Notes: generated by a model not told the origin, from the letters alone. A stretch of 64,000 bases of DNA from Chitinophaga sancti (GCF_034424315.1 NZ_CP139972.1:5022001-5086000), one strand, 5' to 3'. Positions 26,536 through 38,545 are shown, counted from the stretch's first letter. Made by a program: numbers and translations.

Positions 26536-28011
26536 ATGAAATTCATCTTAATAACAGCTTTTCTATTTTCCTGCTTATCATTGTGTGCGCAGGATTTCCA
26601 GCTACTTAACGGTAATATACTGATGGCTAAAAACGGGAAAGTTGTGCATCGTCTTTCCTACGGCTATGCTGATTTCCCATCACGTACACCCAATAATATT
26701 GAGACACCATATAACCTGGCTTCTATCTCAAAAACATTTACAGCTACCGCCATTCTACAGCTGATGGAAAAAGGGAAGTTAAAGCTGGATGATCCTTTCC
26801 AGCAATACTTCCCTGAATTTCCTTTTCCTGACATTACCATCAAACACCTGCTCTCTCATACTTCCGGCTTACCTGATCTGGAATTGTTTGAACCACTAAT
26901 CAGGCAATATCCTGACACCATTGTATCCAGCCATATTCTGATCGGTCAGTTGATAGCATCACATTGTATCCCTGCTTTCAAACCCGGTGATGAATTTCGC
27001 TATTGCAATAATGGGTTTGTATTATTAAGTCTGCTGGTAGAAAAAATCAGCCAGCAATCATTTGAGGAATATTTGCAGGATCACATATTCAGACCAGCCC
27101 ATATGTATGCAAGCTTCCTTTATGATCCTACCGGTAACAAATTCCCCGCACAGGTGAGTAAGCATGTTTATGAAAGCTTTGCTATTGACACTTTATCACG
27201 TGTAAGAGATCTGAAAAGATACCGGTATACGGACTATAACAACGATGCGGCCACCGGCGCATCTAACATCATCACTACCGTACAGGACATGTTATTATTC
27301 GACAAGGCATTCTTTGGTTTCAAATTGCTTAAACCCGCTACTGTTCAACTTGCAATCACTCCTGTAAAGTTGAACAATGGCACTTATCATACAGAAAAAG
27401 TAATGGATACCATGGAGGGTGAAGGTGAAGGTTCTTATGGTTTGGGCTGGGAATTATTTGACCAACCTGCGTATGGAAAAGGTGTAGGGCATGGTGGTTT
27501 CAAATTTGGCCTGGCTACCTTCTACTATCATAATCTTGATAACAACCAAACCATCATTGCTTTTGACAATACTGCCGCTCCTTCATTTGGTGCTGTTGTC
27601 ACGAACGCACAGCGGATCATGAATGACCAGGAACCAATAACAAGAGATTATAAAAAATCACTGGCAAGGATATACGTTACGACCCTGATAAAAGAAGGTA
27701 CAGATGCTGCTGCTACACAATTAACGCTATTACAAACAGATACCGCGCATTACTACCTGAGTGAGCTGGAAATGAACAAGGCAGGGTATGAGCAGCTGTA
27801 CGATTATTACCGCATTGATGCCGCACTGGAAATTTTCAAACTCAATTGCCTGTTATTCCCGCGTAGCTTCAATACATATGATAGTTATGGTGAAGCGCTG
27901 AATAAAGCGGGTAAAAAAAAAGAGGCCATCGCCCTCTATGAACGTTCCATCCTGATCAACCCCGGTAATGAGGGAGGCATCAAAGAGCTCAGTAAGATCA
28001 AATCCCGTTAA
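26536..28011 (+). CDS. Secreted serine hydrolase (beta-lactamase class C-like)
   Basis: A 491-aa exported protein. A signal peptide (MKFILITAFLFSCLSLCAQ) precedes a class C beta-lactamase/PBP-like domain with SxxK at Ser63-Lys66 (ASISKTFTA), the Tyr-x-Asn motif in FRYCNNGFVLL, and HGGFKFG near residue 317 as the third motif. The C-terminal about 100 residues contain TPR-like helices (FNTYDSYGEALNKAGKKKEAIALYERSI). This architecture is common in Bacteroidota esterase/D-aminopeptidase-like proteins; the substrate is unknown. The upstream TTG start is rejected because it falls in the promoter. Confidence 0.9.
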   Translation: MKFILITAFLFSCLSLCAQDFQLLNGNILMAKNGKVVHRLSYGYADFPSRTPNNIETPYNLASISKTFTATAILQLMEKGKLKLDDPFQQYFPEFPFPDITIKHLLSHTSGLPDLELFEPLIRQYPDTIVSSHILIGQLIASHCIPAFKPGDEFRYCNNGFVLLSLLVEKISQQSFEEYLQDHIFRPAHMYASFLYDPTGNKFPAQVSKHVYESFAIDTLSRVRDLKRYRYTDYNNDAATGASNIITTVQDMLLFDKAFFGFKLLKPATVQLAITPVKLNNGTYHTEKVMDTMEGEGEGSYGLGWELFDQPAYGKGVGHGGFKFGLATFYYHNLDNNQTIIAFDNTAAPSFGAVVTNAQRIMNDQEPITRDYKKSLARIYVTTLIKEGTDAAATQLTLLQTDTAHYYLSELEMNKAGYEQLYDYYRIDAALEIFKLNCLLFPRSFNTYDSYGEALNKAGKKKEAIALYERSILINPGNEGGIKELSKIKSR

Positions 28012-28139
28012 TAATTTATCACTCTGGGAGAAGATAAAATCACTTTAAAAATTCTTTTAAAATTAAACCCTTTACTTGTTATTTTTAGGATTCATAGTTC
28101 AGCTAAATGAATGATTGTCAATAAATTTAACAGGTAACG

Positions 28140-30485
28140 ATGAAAATCAGACAACGAATTATCATGCTTGGGGTACTGCTGCTGGCCGTTGGTCAGGCTG
28201 GTGCACAGACCTACAAAAACGCCAAAGCGCCCGTTGAGGCCAGGGTGAAAGACCTGCTGCAACGAATGACGCTGGAAGAAAAAGTCGGGCAGCTGAATAC
28301 GCTGCTGGGCTGGCCGATGTACGAAAAGAATGGTGATACAGTTGGTATCAGCGCCACGTTTAAAGAAGAAATTTCCAAGCGGCATATCGGTAGTTTCTGG
28401 GCTACCCTCAGGGCCGATCCATGGACACAGAAAACCCTGGAAACTGGTCTGAACCCACGCCAGAGCGCGGAAGCCACCAATGCTATGCAGAAGTACATGA
28501 TGGAAAATACCCGCCTGGGTATTCCATTGATCCTGGCAGAAGAGTGTCCTCATGGACATATGGCTATTGGTACGACTGTTTTTTCTACCTCTATTGGTCA
28601 GGCAAGTACCTGGGACCCTGCACTGATCCAGGAAATGGCAACTGCCATTGCAGCCGAAGCCCGTGTACAGGGTGCACATATTGGTTATGGCCCTGTATTG
28701 GACCTGGTGCGAGAACCAAGATGGTCAAGACTGGAAGAAACCTATGGCGAAGACCCCTACCTGATCGGGCAAATGGGTATCGCGATGGTAAAAGGTTTCC
28801 AGGGTAATAGCCTGACCAGTGGAAAGAATATCATTTCTACCCTGAAACACTTTACGGCTTATGGTTCTCCTGAAGGAGGTCATAATGGAGGTATTGCGCT
28901 CACAGGTCAGCGTGATCTGTATATGTCTTACCTGCCGCCATTCAGGGATGCTATCAAAGCTGGTGCACTTTCTATCATGGCTTCATACAACTCTATTGAT
29001 GGTATTCCCTGCAGTGCGAACGCTTTCCTGCTGAAAGATGTGCTGGTAAAAGACTGGGGCTTTAAAGGTTATACAGTGTCTGATCTGCATGGCATTCCAA
29101 GTATGAACTCAAGGCACCGTGTAGCCGCTGATGTGGAGCAGGCTGCTGCCATGAGCATCAATGCAGGTCTGGACAATGACCTGGGTGGTGCTGCTTATGG
29201 CGATGCCCTGATCAAAGCGGTGAAAGATAAACTGGTTACAATGCAGACAATTGATTCTGCAGTAGCACATGTGCTGCGTATGAAATTTAAGATGGGGCTG
29301 TTTGAACATCCATATGTAGATCCTGCAGCGGTGGAAAAAGTAGTGGCTACGCCTGAACACATTGCCTTGTCTAAAAAAGTAGCACTGGAATCTATTGTTC
29401 TGTTAAAGAATGAAAAGAACCTGCTGCCACTGAGTAAGTCAATTAAGAATCTGGCTGTAATAGGGCCGAATGCGGACAATATTTACAACCAGTTGGGGGA
29501 TTATACTGCTCCGCAGCCGGAAGAGAAAATTGTGACCGTTTTAGAGGGGATTAAAGCGAAGTTAGGAACCGGTACGAATATCAATTATGTGAAAGGTTGT
29601 GCGATCCGTGATACTGCCAATGATAATATCGCTGCTGCGGTGACAGCTGCACAAAATGCGGATGCAGTAGTTTTGGTATTAGGTGGTTCCAGCGCGCGTG
29701 ATTTCAAAACGTCCTATCAGGCTACAGGTGCCGCGGAGGTAAAGTCCGCCGAAAACGCTGTGAGCGATATGGAGAGTGGTGAAGGTTATGACAGGGTGAG
29801 CCTGGACCTGATGGGTTTACAGAATAAACTGCTGAAAAGCCTCGCGGCTACGGGCAAGCCGATTGTATTGGTGCTGATTGAAGGCCGTCCGCTGAATATT
29901 ACCTGGGCAGCCGAGAATGTACCGGCAATTGTAAATGCATGGTATCCTGGCCAGGAAGGTGGGCATGCGATAGCAGATGTACTGTTTGGTGATTACAATC
30001 CTGCAGGTCGTTTGCCGGTGTCCATTCCTAAATCTGTAGGTCAGCTGCCGGTGTACTATAACTATAAGAATGCTTCAAGGCATGATTATGTAGAGATGAC
30101 TGCTAACCCACAATATAGTTTTGGCTATGGTTTGAGCTATACTACATTTGGCTATGAGAACCTGCAGGTGAGTGTGAATGGAAAGAAAGTAAGTGTGAAG
30201 TTCACGGTGAAGAATACGGGTAAGGTAGCAGGTGATGAGGTCGCACAGCTGTATGTAAGAGATGATTACAGTTCCGTGGTGACTGCGAATGAGCAGCTGA
30301 AACGTTTTCAGCGTGTGCATTTAAATGCAGGGGAGGCGAAGGAGATTAGTTTTGAACTGAATCCGGAGGATTTACATTTGCTGAATGCGCAGAATAAGTG
30401 GGTGGTAGAACCGGGAACCTTTAGTGTGATGGTGGGTGGAAATAGTGATGATGCGAAATTGACCGGCAGTTTTACAATTAAATAA
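28140..30485 (+). CDS. bglX: Glycoside hydrolase family 3 beta-glucosidase
   Basis: A 781-aa periplasmic enzyme of the BglX type. A signal peptide (ending VGQAGAQ) is followed by the GH3 N-terminal barrel (about 40-370) with the nucleophile Asp315 in YTVSDLHG, the HFTAYG region, the GH3 C-terminal domain (about 400-640, with the KNEKNLLPL start) and a fibronectin-III-like domain (about 690-775, VSVKFTVKNTGKVAGDEVAQLYVRD). It releases terminal beta-glucose or xylose from oligosaccharides; the exact specificity cannot be read. The symbol is by resemblance. It ends in a convergent double-hairpin terminator region. Confidence 0.92.
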   Translation: MKIRQRIIMLGVLLLAVGQAGAQTYKNAKAPVEARVKDLLQRMTLEEKVGQLNTLLGWPMYEKNGDTVGISATFKEEISKRHIGSFWATLRADPWTQKTLETGLNPRQSAEATNAMQKYMMENTRLGIPLILAEECPHGHMAIGTTVFSTSIGQASTWDPALIQEMATAIAAEARVQGAHIGYGPVLDLVREPRWSRLEETYGEDPYLIGQMGIAMVKGFQGNSLTSGKNIISTLKHFTAYGSPEGGHNGGIALTGQRDLYMSYLPPFRDAIKAGALSIMASYNSIDGIPCSANAFLLKDVLVKDWGFKGYTVSDLHGIPSMNSRHRVAADVEQAAAMSINAGLDNDLGGAAYGDALIKAVKDKLVTMQTIDSAVAHVLRMKFKMGLFEHPYVDPAAVEKVVATPEHIALSKKVALESIVLLKNEKNLLPLSKSIKNLAVIGPNADNIYNQLGDYTAPQPEEKIVTVLEGIKAKLGTGTNINYVKGCAIRDTANDNIAAAVTAAQNADAVVLVLGGSSARDFKTSYQATGAAEVKSAENAVSDMESGEGYDRVSLDLMGLQNKLLKSLAATGKPIVLVLIEGRPLNITWAAENVPAIVNAWYPGQEGGHAIADVLFGDYNPAGRLPVSIPKSVGQLPVYYNYKNASRHDYVEMTANPQYSFGYGLSYTTFGYENLQVSVNGKKVSVKFTVKNTGKVAGDEVAQLYVRDDYSSVVTANEQLKRFQRVHLNAGEAKEISFELNPEDLHLLNAQNKWVVEPGTFSVMVGGNSDDAKLTGSFTIK

Positions 30486-30489
30486 AATT

Positions 30490-30578
30490 GCAGCCGCTGA
30501 ACTTTTGCCTACGGCAAAAGTTCAGCGGCTGCGCGAGCGGGGCAATGATGCAGCAGCTTAGCGCAGTTGCATCATTGC
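30490..30578. terminator. Bidirectional terminator between GH3 and kinase genes
   Basis: A perfect 20-bp stem (30490-30509 with 30513-30532) with a 3-nt loop is followed by a second hairpin (30540-30551 with 30567-30578) that overlaps the end of the minus-strand kinase gene at 30558. The genes converge here. Confidence 0.75.
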
Positions 30579-31808
30579 CTCGCTTTGTTTTACAGGAATA
30601 CCGATTACGAAGGTGGCACCTTGCTCTAATTCGCCAGAGGCCGTGATAAACCCATTGTGCTGTTCCATAATTTTTTTACAAATAGAGAGCCCGATACCAG
30701 TACCCTCTATCTCGTGGTAACTATGCAGTCGTTTAAACACGATGAAAATATCCTCGGCATACTGGCTCTCAAAGCCAATCCCGTTATCAGTAATAAAGAT
30801 CTTGTACAAATGACTATTTGAATCCTGCGGCACTTCTTTCTGTGCATAAATATGCACTTCAGGTGCTACATCCTTCTTCCTGAACTTGAGTGCATTGCTG
30901 ATGAGGTTATAAAACAGCTGCCGCATCAGGGTAGGGATCACCTGTATAGAGGGCAACGGATCTATCTTTATAATCGCATTATTCTGCTGGATCTTTATCT
31001 CCAGCTCATTCAATGCGTCGCGTACGATCTCATTCAGATCAGCGTCTATAAAATCTCCTCCCTGTATAGAATGACGGGAGAAACGGAGTAAATCGCTCAC
31101 CAGCTGCTGCATGCGAATAGTGGCATTCGTGATCTTCATCACATACTTATTCACTTCATCGCTGCTGCTCTTTTTCTGAATAATCATATCGCTGAACACC
31201 CTGATCTTGCGGAGTGGCTCCTGCAAATCATGTGATGCGATATAAGCAAACCGGTCCAGTTCTGCATTCACCGCTTTCAGGTGAATATTGTTTTGCAACA
31301 ATTGTTTGTTCAGCTCCAATACTCTCAGTTCCGAGGCTTCTCTTTCTTCTATTTCCTTTTGTAATGAAGCGTTGGCATTTAGTAGTTTCTGTTCCTGTGC
31401 AATGAGTGATTGTGTTTTTCTGTACAGCTCTACAAACAGGCCTACTTTAATACGCAACAACTCCGGGTTAATTGGTTTATAGATGAAATCGACAGCACCT
31501 GCCTTATAGCCCTTGAAGATCACTTCTTCTTCATGGCTATGGGCTGTAATGAATATGATCGGAATATCTTTTAACTTTTCGCGCTGATATATGAAAGCGG
31601 CTGTTTCAAAACCATTCATGTCAGGCATCTGTACATCCATCAGGATCAGGGAAAAATCAAATTCCTTTAACAGGATCTTCAATGCAGCTCTTCCGGAGTT
31701 TGCTTTGACGATGATATAGCTTTCCCTTTCCAGTATGGATTCAATTGATAAGAGGTTATCCGGCCGGTCATCAACTACTAATATTTTTATGACATCGTGG
31801 TGCTGCAC
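30558..31808 (-). CDS. REC-domain histidine kinase
   Basis: A 416-aa cytoplasmic protein: receiver domain at residues 6-125 with phospho-acceptor Asp58 (LILMDVQMPDM) and Lys in YKPI; a coiled-coil linker (about 130-180); HisKA with His193 in YIASHDLQEPLRK; and a HATPase domain with the N box (NALKFR), DNGIGF and GTGIGLS boxes. It has no transmembrane segment, so it probably receives a phosphoryl signal at its own REC domain from another kinase. The kinase module is close to that of the five-PAS kinase at 42689-45493. It lies 61 bp downstream of the ten-HAMP kinase on the same strand and is probably co-transcribed with it. Confidence 0.92.
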   Translation of the reverse strand: MQHHDVIKILVVDDRPDNLLSIESILERESYIIVKANSGRAALKILLKEFDFSLILMDVQMPDMNGFETAAFIYQREKLKDIPIIFITAHSHEEEVIFKGYKAGAVDFIYKPINPELLRIKVGLFVELYRKTQSLIAQEQKLLNANASLQKEIEEREASELRVLELNKQLLQNNIHLKAVNAELDRFAYIASHDLQEPLRKIRVFSDMIIQKKSSSDEVNKYVMKITNATIRMQQLVSDLLRFSRHSIQGGDFIDADLNEIVRDALNELEIKIQQNNAIIKIDPLPSIQVIPTLMRQLFYNLISNALKFRKKDVAPEVHIYAQKEVPQDSNSHLYKIFITDNGIGFESQYAEDIFIVFKRLHSYHEIEGTGIGLSICKKIMEQHNGFITASGELEQGATFVIGIPVKQSEAMMQLR

Positions 31809-31869
31809 CTATTCAATTTTTTCAGAATGAATGTACTTTAATAATTTTTGCTATATAGAAGGTTTTATA

Positions 31870-34800
31870 TTAACGGTATAACCATACTCTCATCAATGAT
31901 AACAGCTGATCTATCTTCAATGGTTTTGTAATATAATCTGAAGCACCGGCTTCCAGGCATTTCTCTCTATCACCCTTCATCGCCTTCGCTGTCACTGCTA
32001 TGATCGGCAATGCACTGTTCTTATGTTCCCTGCGAATTTTCTGCATCGTTTCATATCCATCCATCTCCGGCATCATAATATCCATCAGCACTATATCGAT
32101 CTGGTTATTCTCGCTGAGAATACTCATCGCTTCCTTGCCACTCTCTGCCGTAATGGTATTGATATGGAAACGCTCAAAAGCTGTAGTCAGGGCAAACAGG
32201 TTACGCACATCATCATCTACTACCAGTACACTTTTATGGATCAACACATCTTTTTGAGAACGCAGATCTTCTATCAGTTTCCTTTTCTCCGGCATCAATG
32301 ACTGGTGGTTCAGGTGCAATTGCATGATCGTTTCTTCGAGCAGTAAGTCCAGTGAGTTAACGCCTTTCAGCAATATTTTATTGGCATACTGCTTCAGTTT
32401 AGATTTTTCATTGTTGCTAAAGTCACGCGCAGAATATACTATAACTGGTGTCGCATTATATCGGTTCACCGTATTCAATCCTGCCACAAAATCTGCACCA
32501 TCTATATCCGGCAGCATGTAATCTGCGATGATACAATCATAATTATTTTTATTGATCGCATCAATCGCTGATTTTCCATTATCTACAAATTCCATTTCTA
32601 TTAATTCCCCATTGTCCAGGATACGGGCGATCTGTGATGCATCCGGCTCATTGTCTTCCACCACCAATACTTTCTTGGTCCTGCGCTCATGCTGATCAAT
32701 GATATTGCTGAAAAGAACATTCAATGCCTCTGACTTCAATGGCTTCAGGTTAAAGCTACGTGCACCGCGATGCATAGCCAGCAACCTGTTCTCTTCACCA
32801 GAGATGAGGTGAATAGGGATATGCCGCAGGTTGATATCATTCTTGAAGAGATCCAATACGCGCCATCCGCTGGCATCCGGCAATTTCACATCCAGTGTCA
32901 CCGCAACCGGATTGAACTTATTCGTGAGGTCGAACACCTCGCCAAAGCTGGTAGCGACCACCACCTTCAATCCCATTTCATGGGCCTTTTCCTGCATGAT
33001 CTTCGCAAAGCGCACATCATCTTCCACAATCAATACCACCTTGTCAGTATCCATGATATGCGTTCTGTCATCACCTATCTCGTTGATAATCTCATTCAGT
33101 CCTTCCAGGTCTTTGGCTTCACTCGTTACCCGACTTGGTATCATTGGTGGCTCGTAGGGCTGCGGCATGGTATATTCACCTACAGTCAGGCTGCTTTGCT
33201 TTTCTTTCCTGATCACACCTGGATTGTAATCCAGTGGCAGGAAGAGGGTGAAAGTACTACCCTTGCCAGCTTCACTCATCAACTCAATAGAACCACCCAG
33301 GAGGTCTGCCAGGCCACGGCTGATACTCAATCCCAGGCCGGTACCACCATACTTACGGCTGGTAGACCCTTCTGCCTGCTGGAATGCTTCGAAGATGATG
33401 TTCTGTTTATCTTTAGAGATACCGATACCTGTATCCCTGATCTCAAATGCCACCACTTTAGAAGCACTATCCAGGCTGTCATTCTGTTGTTTCCAGTTAT
33501 GCCGGGCTTCGTAAATACGAAGTCTTACCTCACCTTTTTCTGTAAACTTGAATGCATTGGAGAGCAGGTTCTTCAGGATCTGGTTCAGGCGCTGCACGTC
33601 TGTTTCCAGTGTCTGCGGCAGCTGATCATCCATTTCAATCCTGAAGCGCAGGTTCTTGCTTTCAGAGATATGTTTGAAGGTAGTTTCCACAAATCCAATC
33701 ACTTCATTGAAGCGAACCTTGATAAAGTCAGTAGAAATATAACCAGATTCAATCTTAGACAGATCGAGGATATCGTTGATCAGCTGGATCAGGTCATCCC
33801 CACAACTATGAATGGTCTTCGCATATCGCACCTGTTTTTCATTCAGGTTACCATCATGGTTTTCGTATAATTGCTGTGCAAGGATGAGCAGTGAGTTCAG
33901 CGGTGTACGCAGCTCATGCGACATATTTGCCAGGAATTCTGATTTGTATTTGGATGTGAGCTGGAGCTGTTCTGCTTTTTCTTCCAGTGAACGACGGGCT
34001 TCTTCTACTTCTTTATTCTTGTCTTCCACCTCGTCTTTCTGTTTCACCAGCAGGTGGGCTTTATCCTGCAGCTCTTCATTTGTACGTCTCAGCTCATCTG
34101 CCAGTGACTGTGATTGTGCCAGCAGATCTTCTGTACGGGAGTTAGCTTCGATGGTATTTAATACGATACCAATTGATTCTGTGAGCTGACTCAGGAAGTC
34201 AAGGTGTGTTTCACCAAAGGCATCGAAGCTGGCCAGTTCTATCACCGCCTTGATCTCTGTTTCAAAGAGCACCGGCAGTACGATCAGGTTCATTGGTGGA
34301 GCTTCCCCTAAACCGGAACTGATCTTAATATAATTAGAAGGTACGTTTGTGAGTAAGATACGTTCTTTATCGAGGGCTACCTGTCCTACCAGACCTTGCC
34401 CCAGTGAGAATTCGCGGCTGATGCTTTCTTCTTCGCCATATGCATAGGAAGCAAAGAGTTTCAATTTAGGGTTCTCCAGGTTCTCTTCCTGTTCCAGTAT
34501 GTAGAACATCCCTTTCTGTGCCCGCACCACCCGCGCAAGTTCTGAAAGGATACGGCGGGTCACGGTATTCAGATCTTTCTGCCCCTGCAGCATTTGTGTG
34601 AACTGTGCAAGGTTCGATTTCAGCCAGTCCTGCTCCTGGTTACGGAGGGTAGTTTGCTTCAGGTTGGCGATCATCTGGTTGATGGTATCTTTCAGTTCTT
34701 CCACCTCACCTTTCGCTTCTACACGGATCATCTGGGTGAGGTCACCTTTCGTTACCGCAGAGGCCACGGCACTGATGGCACGTACCTGGGTAGTGAGGTT

Positions 34801-37800
34801 TTCTGCCAGCTGGTTCACGTTTTCCGTCAGGTTTTTCCAGATACCAGAAGCACCTGGTACACTTGCCTGTCCGCCCAAACGCCCTTCCACGCCCACTTCG
34901 CGGGCCACCGTAGTAACCTGGTCAGCAAAGAGTGCAAGGGTATCGATCATTTCATTGATCGTATCTGTCAACTGTGCAACTTCACCACGCGATACGATAG
35001 AGAGCTTTTGCTTCAGGTTACCGGTTGCTACGGCAGTTACTACTTTCGCAATACCTCGTACCTGGTTCGTGAGGTTAGAGGCCATCATGTTTACAGAGTC
35101 GGTAAGGTCCTTCCAGGTACCGCCCACACCCTGCACTTCGGCCTGACCACCGAGTTTACCTTCGGTACCTACTTCACGCGCAACACGCGTTACCTCTACG
35201 GAGAAAGAGTTCAGCTGGTCCACCATCGTGTTGATGGTATTTTTCAGATCAAGGATTTCTCCTTTTACGTCGATCGTTACTTTTTTGGTAAGGTCACCAC
35301 TCGCCACGGCCTTGGTTACTTCCGCGATGTTACGCACCTGGGAAGTCAGGTTACCTGTCATCTGGTTTACAGAGTCTGTCAGATCTTTCCAGGTACCAGC
35401 AACGCCTGGTACGAATGCCTGACCACCCAGTTTACCATCTGTACCTACTTCTCTCGCAACACGCGTTACCTCAGAGGCAAAGGCGCGCAGCTGATCCACC
35501 ATCGTATTGAGGGTTTCTTTCAGCTGTAAGATCTCCCCGCGTACATCCACCGTGATTTTGCGGCTCATGTCACCATTTGCTACAGCGATGGCCACATCAG
35601 CAATGTTACGTACCTGTGCTGTCAGGTTACCCGCCATCTGGTTTACAGAGTCAGTTAAATCTTTCCAGGTACCTCCCACACCCGGTACGTTTGCCTGGCC
35701 ACCCAGTTTACCTTCAGTACCTACTTCTCTCGCCACACGCGTTACCTCGGAGGCAAAGGCGCGCAGCTGTTCCACCATCGTATTGATGGTATTTTTCAGT
35801 TCAAGGATTTCCCCTTTTACATCTACTTCAATTTTACGGGAAAGGTCTCCATTCGCTACTGCGGTTGTTACTTCCGCGATGTTTCGTACCTGCGATGTCA
35901 GGTTGGAGGCCATGATATTTACAGAGTCAGTTAAGTCTTTCCACAAACCTTCTACACCAGGTACATCTGCCTGGCCACCCAGTTTACCTTCAGAACCTAC
36001 CTCTCGCGCTACCCTGAATACTTCACTACCAAAGGCGTTCAGCTGGTCCACCATCGTATTGATGGTATTTTTCAGTTCAAGGATTTCCCCTTTTACATCC
36101 ACTGTTATTTTGCGGGAGAGGTCACCTTTTGCCACCGCAGTGGTCACTTCCGCGATGTTTCGTACCTGTGCTGTCAGGTTAGAACCCATCTGGTTTACTG
36201 ATTCAGTGAGGTCCTTCCAGGTACCACCTACACCCTGTACTTTTGCCTGGCCACCCAGCTTACCTTCTGTACCTACCTCAAGGGCTACACGCGTTACCTC
36301 AGAAGCGAAGGAGTTCAGCTGATCCACCATTGTATTGATGGTCTTTTTCAGTTCAAGGATCTCTCCTGCCACATCCACGGTGATCTTTTTGGAGAGGTCA
36401 CCGTTTGCCACCGCAGTGGTTACTTCAGCGATATTACGTACCTGACCTGTCAGGTTACTGGCCATCTGGTTTACAGAGTCCGTCAGGTCTTTCCAGGTAC
36501 CTCCCACACCCTGCACTTTTGCCTGACCACCCAGTTTACCTTCCGTACCTACTTCAAGGGCTACACGCGTTACCTCGGAGGCGAAGGAGTTCAGCTGGTC
36601 CACCATCGTGTTGATGGTGTTTTTCAGTTCAAGGATCTCACCTTTTACATCCACGGTGATTTTGCGGGAAAGGTCACCTTTTGCTACCGCAGTGGTTACT
36701 TCCGCAATATTTCGTACCTGTGCTGTCAGGTTAGAACCCATTTGGTTTACAGATTCTGTGAGGTCTTTCCATACACCATCTACACCTTTTACGGTAGCCA
36801 GACCTCCCAGCTTACCTTCGGAACCTACTTCACGGGCTACGCGCGTTACCTCGGCAGAGAAGGAGTTCAGCTGGTCCACCATCGTGTTGATGGTGTTTTT
36901 CAGTTCAAGGATCTCTCCTTTTACGTCCACGGTAATTTTGCGGGAGAGGTCACCTCTCGCCACAGCAGTGGTCACTTCAGCGATGTTTCGTACCTGGCCT
37001 GTCAGGTTACTGGCCATCTGGTTTACAGAATCGGTCAGGTCTTTCCAGGTACCGGCTACCCCTTTTACTTCTGCCTGACCACCCAGTTTACCATCAGTAC
37101 CCACTTCTCTCGCAACACGCGTTACCTCGGAGGAGAAGGAGTTCAGCTGGTCCACCATGGTATTGATGGTATCTTTCAGTTCAAGGATTTCCCCTTGTAC
37201 ATCTACAGTAATTTTTTTAGAGAGGTCACCTTTTGCCACCGCAGTGGTTACTTCAGCGATATTTCGCACCTGGTCAGTAAGGTTACCTGCCATCTGGTTT
37301 ACAGAATCGGTCAGGTCTTTCCATACACCGGCTACATCTTTTACTTTGGCCTGTCCACCCAGTTTACCTTCAGAACCTACTTCGCGGGCTACGCGGGTTA
37401 CTTCGAGAGTAAAGAGATTCAATTGCTTCACCATGCCATTTACCTCAGTAGCAATACGGGCAAATTCTCCCTGCAGTACGTGATCCTCAATTTGTAAGGG
37501 CATTTCCTGGGAGAGATTACCTTTTGCCACGGAGCTGATTACATGGGCAATTTCGATGGTAGGATGAACCAGGTCAGAGATCAGGTTATTGATGGATACT
37601 TCTGCCATATTCCACGAGCCTCTGGCTGTGCGAGGCATTTGTACCCTGTGTTGGAGCTTCCCCATTTTCCCGATCGTATTCCGGGCCAGCATGAGTTCTT
37701 CCACCAATGTTTCGTTGAGAGCAATAATATCGTTGACGGTATCGCAGATCTTACCGTTTAACCCAATATTATCTGCCGGCATCCGGACAGTGAAATTACC

Positions 37801-37962
37801 ATTCTTTACTTCGGAAAGGACCTGTAATAACTGGCGCATATCCAGTTCATCGACGACACTATCGGCCGCACTGTTGGACATTTTTGGGGAAGGCTGTAGA
37901 GTATTTTCCACATCCGGTTCAGGCAAGGGTGTGGTGTCAGAATTTTTCTTCCGGGTGTTCAT
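31870..37962 (-). CDS. Soluble hybrid histidine kinase with ten tandem HAMP-type units
   Basis: A 2030-aa protein without membrane segments. Residues 1-187 hold degenerate HAMP-like helices, and residues 188-1107 hold ten units of 92 aa, each starting [13 protein letters not shown] and containing [19 protein letters not shown] and [23 protein letters not shown] domain follows (about 1125-1285), then a coiled coil, HisKA with His1349 ([11 protein letters not shown]), a HATPase domain, and three receiver domains ([35 protein letters not shown]). This is the Nik1-type group III layout with extra units; in fungi such HAMP arrays sense osmotic stress. The partner is probably the divergent single-REC protein at 38129 or the REC kinase downstream. 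Sensing signal unknown. Confidence 0.95.
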   Translation of the reverse strand: MNTRKKNSDTTPLPEPDVENTLQPSPKMSNSAADSVVDELDMRQLLQVLSEVKNGNFTVRMPADNIGLNGKICDTVNDIIALNETLVEELMLARNTIGKMGKLQHRVQMPRTARGSWNMAEVSINNLISDLVHPTIEIAHVISSVAKGNLSQEMPLQIEDHVLQGEFARIATEVNGMVKQLNLFTLEVTRVAREVGSEGKLGGQAKVKDVAGVWKDLTDSVNQMAGNLTDQVRNIAEVTTAVAKGDLSKKITVDVQGEILELKDTINTMVDQLNSFSSEVTRVAREVGTDGKLGGQAEVKGVAGTWKDLTDSVNQMASNLTGQVRNIAEVTTAVARGDLSRKITVDVKGEILELKNTINTMVDQLNSFSAEVTRVAREVGSEGKLGGLATVKGVDGVWKDLTESVNQMGSNLTAQVRNIAEVTTAVAKGDLSRKITVDVKGEILELKNTINTMVDQLNSFASEVTRVALEVGTEGKLGGQAKVQGVGGTWKDLTDSVNQMASNLTGQVRNIAEVTTAVANGDLSKKITVDVAGEILELKKTINTMVDQLNSFASEVTRVALEVGTEGKLGGQAKVQGVGGTWKDLTESVNQMGSNLTAQVRNIAEVTTAVAKGDLSRKITVDVKGEILELKNTINTMVDQLNAFGSEVFRVAREVGSEGKLGGQADVPGVEGLWKDLTDSVNIMASNLTSQVRNIAEVTTAVANGDLSRKIEVDVKGEILELKNTINTMVEQLRAFASEVTRVAREVGTEGKLGGQANVPGVGGTWKDLTDSVNQMAGNLTAQVRNIADVAIAVANGDMSRKITVDVRGEILQLKETLNTMVDQLRAFASEVTRVAREVGTDGKLGGQAFVPGVAGTWKDLTDSVNQMTGNLTSQVRNIAEVTKAVASGDLTKKVTIDVKGEILDLKNTINTMVDQLNSFSVEVTRVAREVGTEGKLGGQAEVQGVGGTWKDLTDSVNMMASNLTNQVRGIAKVVTAVATGNLKQKLSIVSRGEVAQLTDTINEMIDTLALFADQVTTVAREVGVEGRLGGQASVPGASGIWKNLTENVNQLAENLTTQVRAISAVASAVTKGDLTQMIRVEAKGEVEELKDTINQMIANLKQTTLRNQEQDWLKSNLAQFTQMLQGQKDLNTVTRRILSELARVVRAQKGMFYILEQEENLENPKLKLFASYAYGEEESISREFSLGQGLVGQVALDKERILLTNVPSNYIKISSGLGEAPPMNLIVLPVLFETEIKAVIELASFDAFGETHLDFLSQLTESIGIVLNTIEANSRTEDLLAQSQSLADELRRTNEELQDKAHLLVKQKDEVEDKNKEVEEARRSLEEKAEQLQLTSKYKSEFLANMSHELRTPLNSLLILAQQLYENHDGNLNEKQVRYAKTIHSCGDDLIQLINDILDLSKIESGYISTDFIKVRFNEVIGFVETTFKHISESKNLRFRIEMDDQLPQTLETDVQRLNQILKNLLSNAFKFTEKGEVRLRIYEARHNWKQQNDSLDSASKVVAFEIRDTGIGISKDKQNIIFEAFQQAEGSTSRKYGGTGLGLSISRGLADLLGGSIELMSEAGKGSTFTLFLPLDYNPGVIRKEKQSSLTVGEYTMPQPYEPPMIPSRVTSEAKDLEGLNEIINEIGDDRTHIMDTDKVVLIVEDDVRFAKIMQEKAHEMGLKVVVATSFGEVFDLTNKFNPVAVTLDVKLPDASGWRVLDLFKNDINLRHIPIHLISGEENRLLAMHRGARSFNLKPLKSEALNVLFSNIIDQHERRTKKVLVVEDNEPDASQIARILDNGELIEMEFVDNGKSAIDAINKNNYDCIIADYMLPDIDGADFVAGLNTVNRYNATPVIVYSARDFSNNEKSKLKQYANKILLKGVNSLDLLLEETIMQLHLNHQSLMPEKRKLIEDLRSQKDVLIHKSVLVVDDDVRNLFALTTAFERFHINTITAESGKEAMSILSENNQIDIVLMDIMMPEMDGYETMQKIRREHKNSALPIIAVTAKAMKGDREKCLEAGASDYITKPLKIDQLLSLMRVWLYR
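34642..37401 (-). repeat. Ten 276-bp tandem repeats inside the HAMP kinase gene
   Basis: Ten in-frame units of 92 codons (276 bp) form the HAMP array. Units 3 and 5 (counted from the protein N-terminus) are almost identical after the [13 protein letters not shown] segment, and units 2 and 4 share the MASNLTGQ form, so a two-unit block of 552 bp appears to have been duplicated or converted. The tandem repeats also produce long open frames on the opposite strand, which are not genes. Confidence 0.9.
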
Positions 37963-38128
37963 GCTGAAGGTATTAGCGACTTTATACTTATATATGCTGG
38001 AAAAACTATCTTTAATGCGTGTCCTATCAATGAATTAAAAAGAAAACAAGGTTTGTTTTAGGTAATCATACATTGTATGCTTTGAAATGGTAATTTAGCG
38101 TTACAGAAACATAAAATATTACTAAAAG

Positions 38129-38545
38129 ATGCAATTTTCAGGCCATTCGAAGCGGCTTATCCTGTTAGCTGAAGATGATATTGATGATCAGGAATTACTC
38201 GAAAATGCATTTAGTGAAATAGATCCTACCTGGCAGCTGGTGTGTATCCCTAACGGCAGAAAATTCATTAAATATCTGGAAAGTATTGAGGACAAAGAAT
38301 TACCAGCCTTGATGATTCTCGACTATAATATCCCGGAACTGACAGGAGTAGAAATTGTAGAAGAACTCAACGACCAGTCGCGCTATCTCGGTATTCCTAA
38401 AATCATCTGGAGTACATCCAGTTCTCCGGTTTTTAAAGCTCGTAGTATTGAGCTGGGGGTGGTTGATTATATCACTAAACCCAGTGACCTGGCTTCTTTT
38501 TTAACCATTGCAAAATATATGTTGTCATTTGTGAAAGAGTCATAA
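38129..38545 (+). CDS. Single-domain response regulator
   Basis: A 138-aa receiver protein with Asp65 (LMILDYNIPELTG), the acidic pair at EDDIDD, and Lys in TKPSD. It has no output domain. It is transcribed divergently from the ten-HAMP kinase with a 166-bp shared upstream region, so it may relay phosphate from that kinase or from the REC kinase beyond it. This is the Bacteroidota CheY-like/Rcp1-like type often encoded beside PAS or HAMP kinases. Confidence 0.92.
   Translation: MQFSGHSKRLILLAEDDIDDQELLENAFSEIDPTWQLVCIPNGRKFIKYLESIEDKELPALMILDYNIPELTGVEIVEELNDQSRYLGIPKIIWSTSSSPVFKARSIELGVVDYITKPSDLASFLTIAKYMLSFVKES

Noticed and set aside
34594..37497. Several long open frames on the plus strand through the kinase gene
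   Set aside because: They are antisense shadows produced by the 276-bp tandem repeats; their translations are repetitive and Ser/Thr/Phe-rich without known domains.
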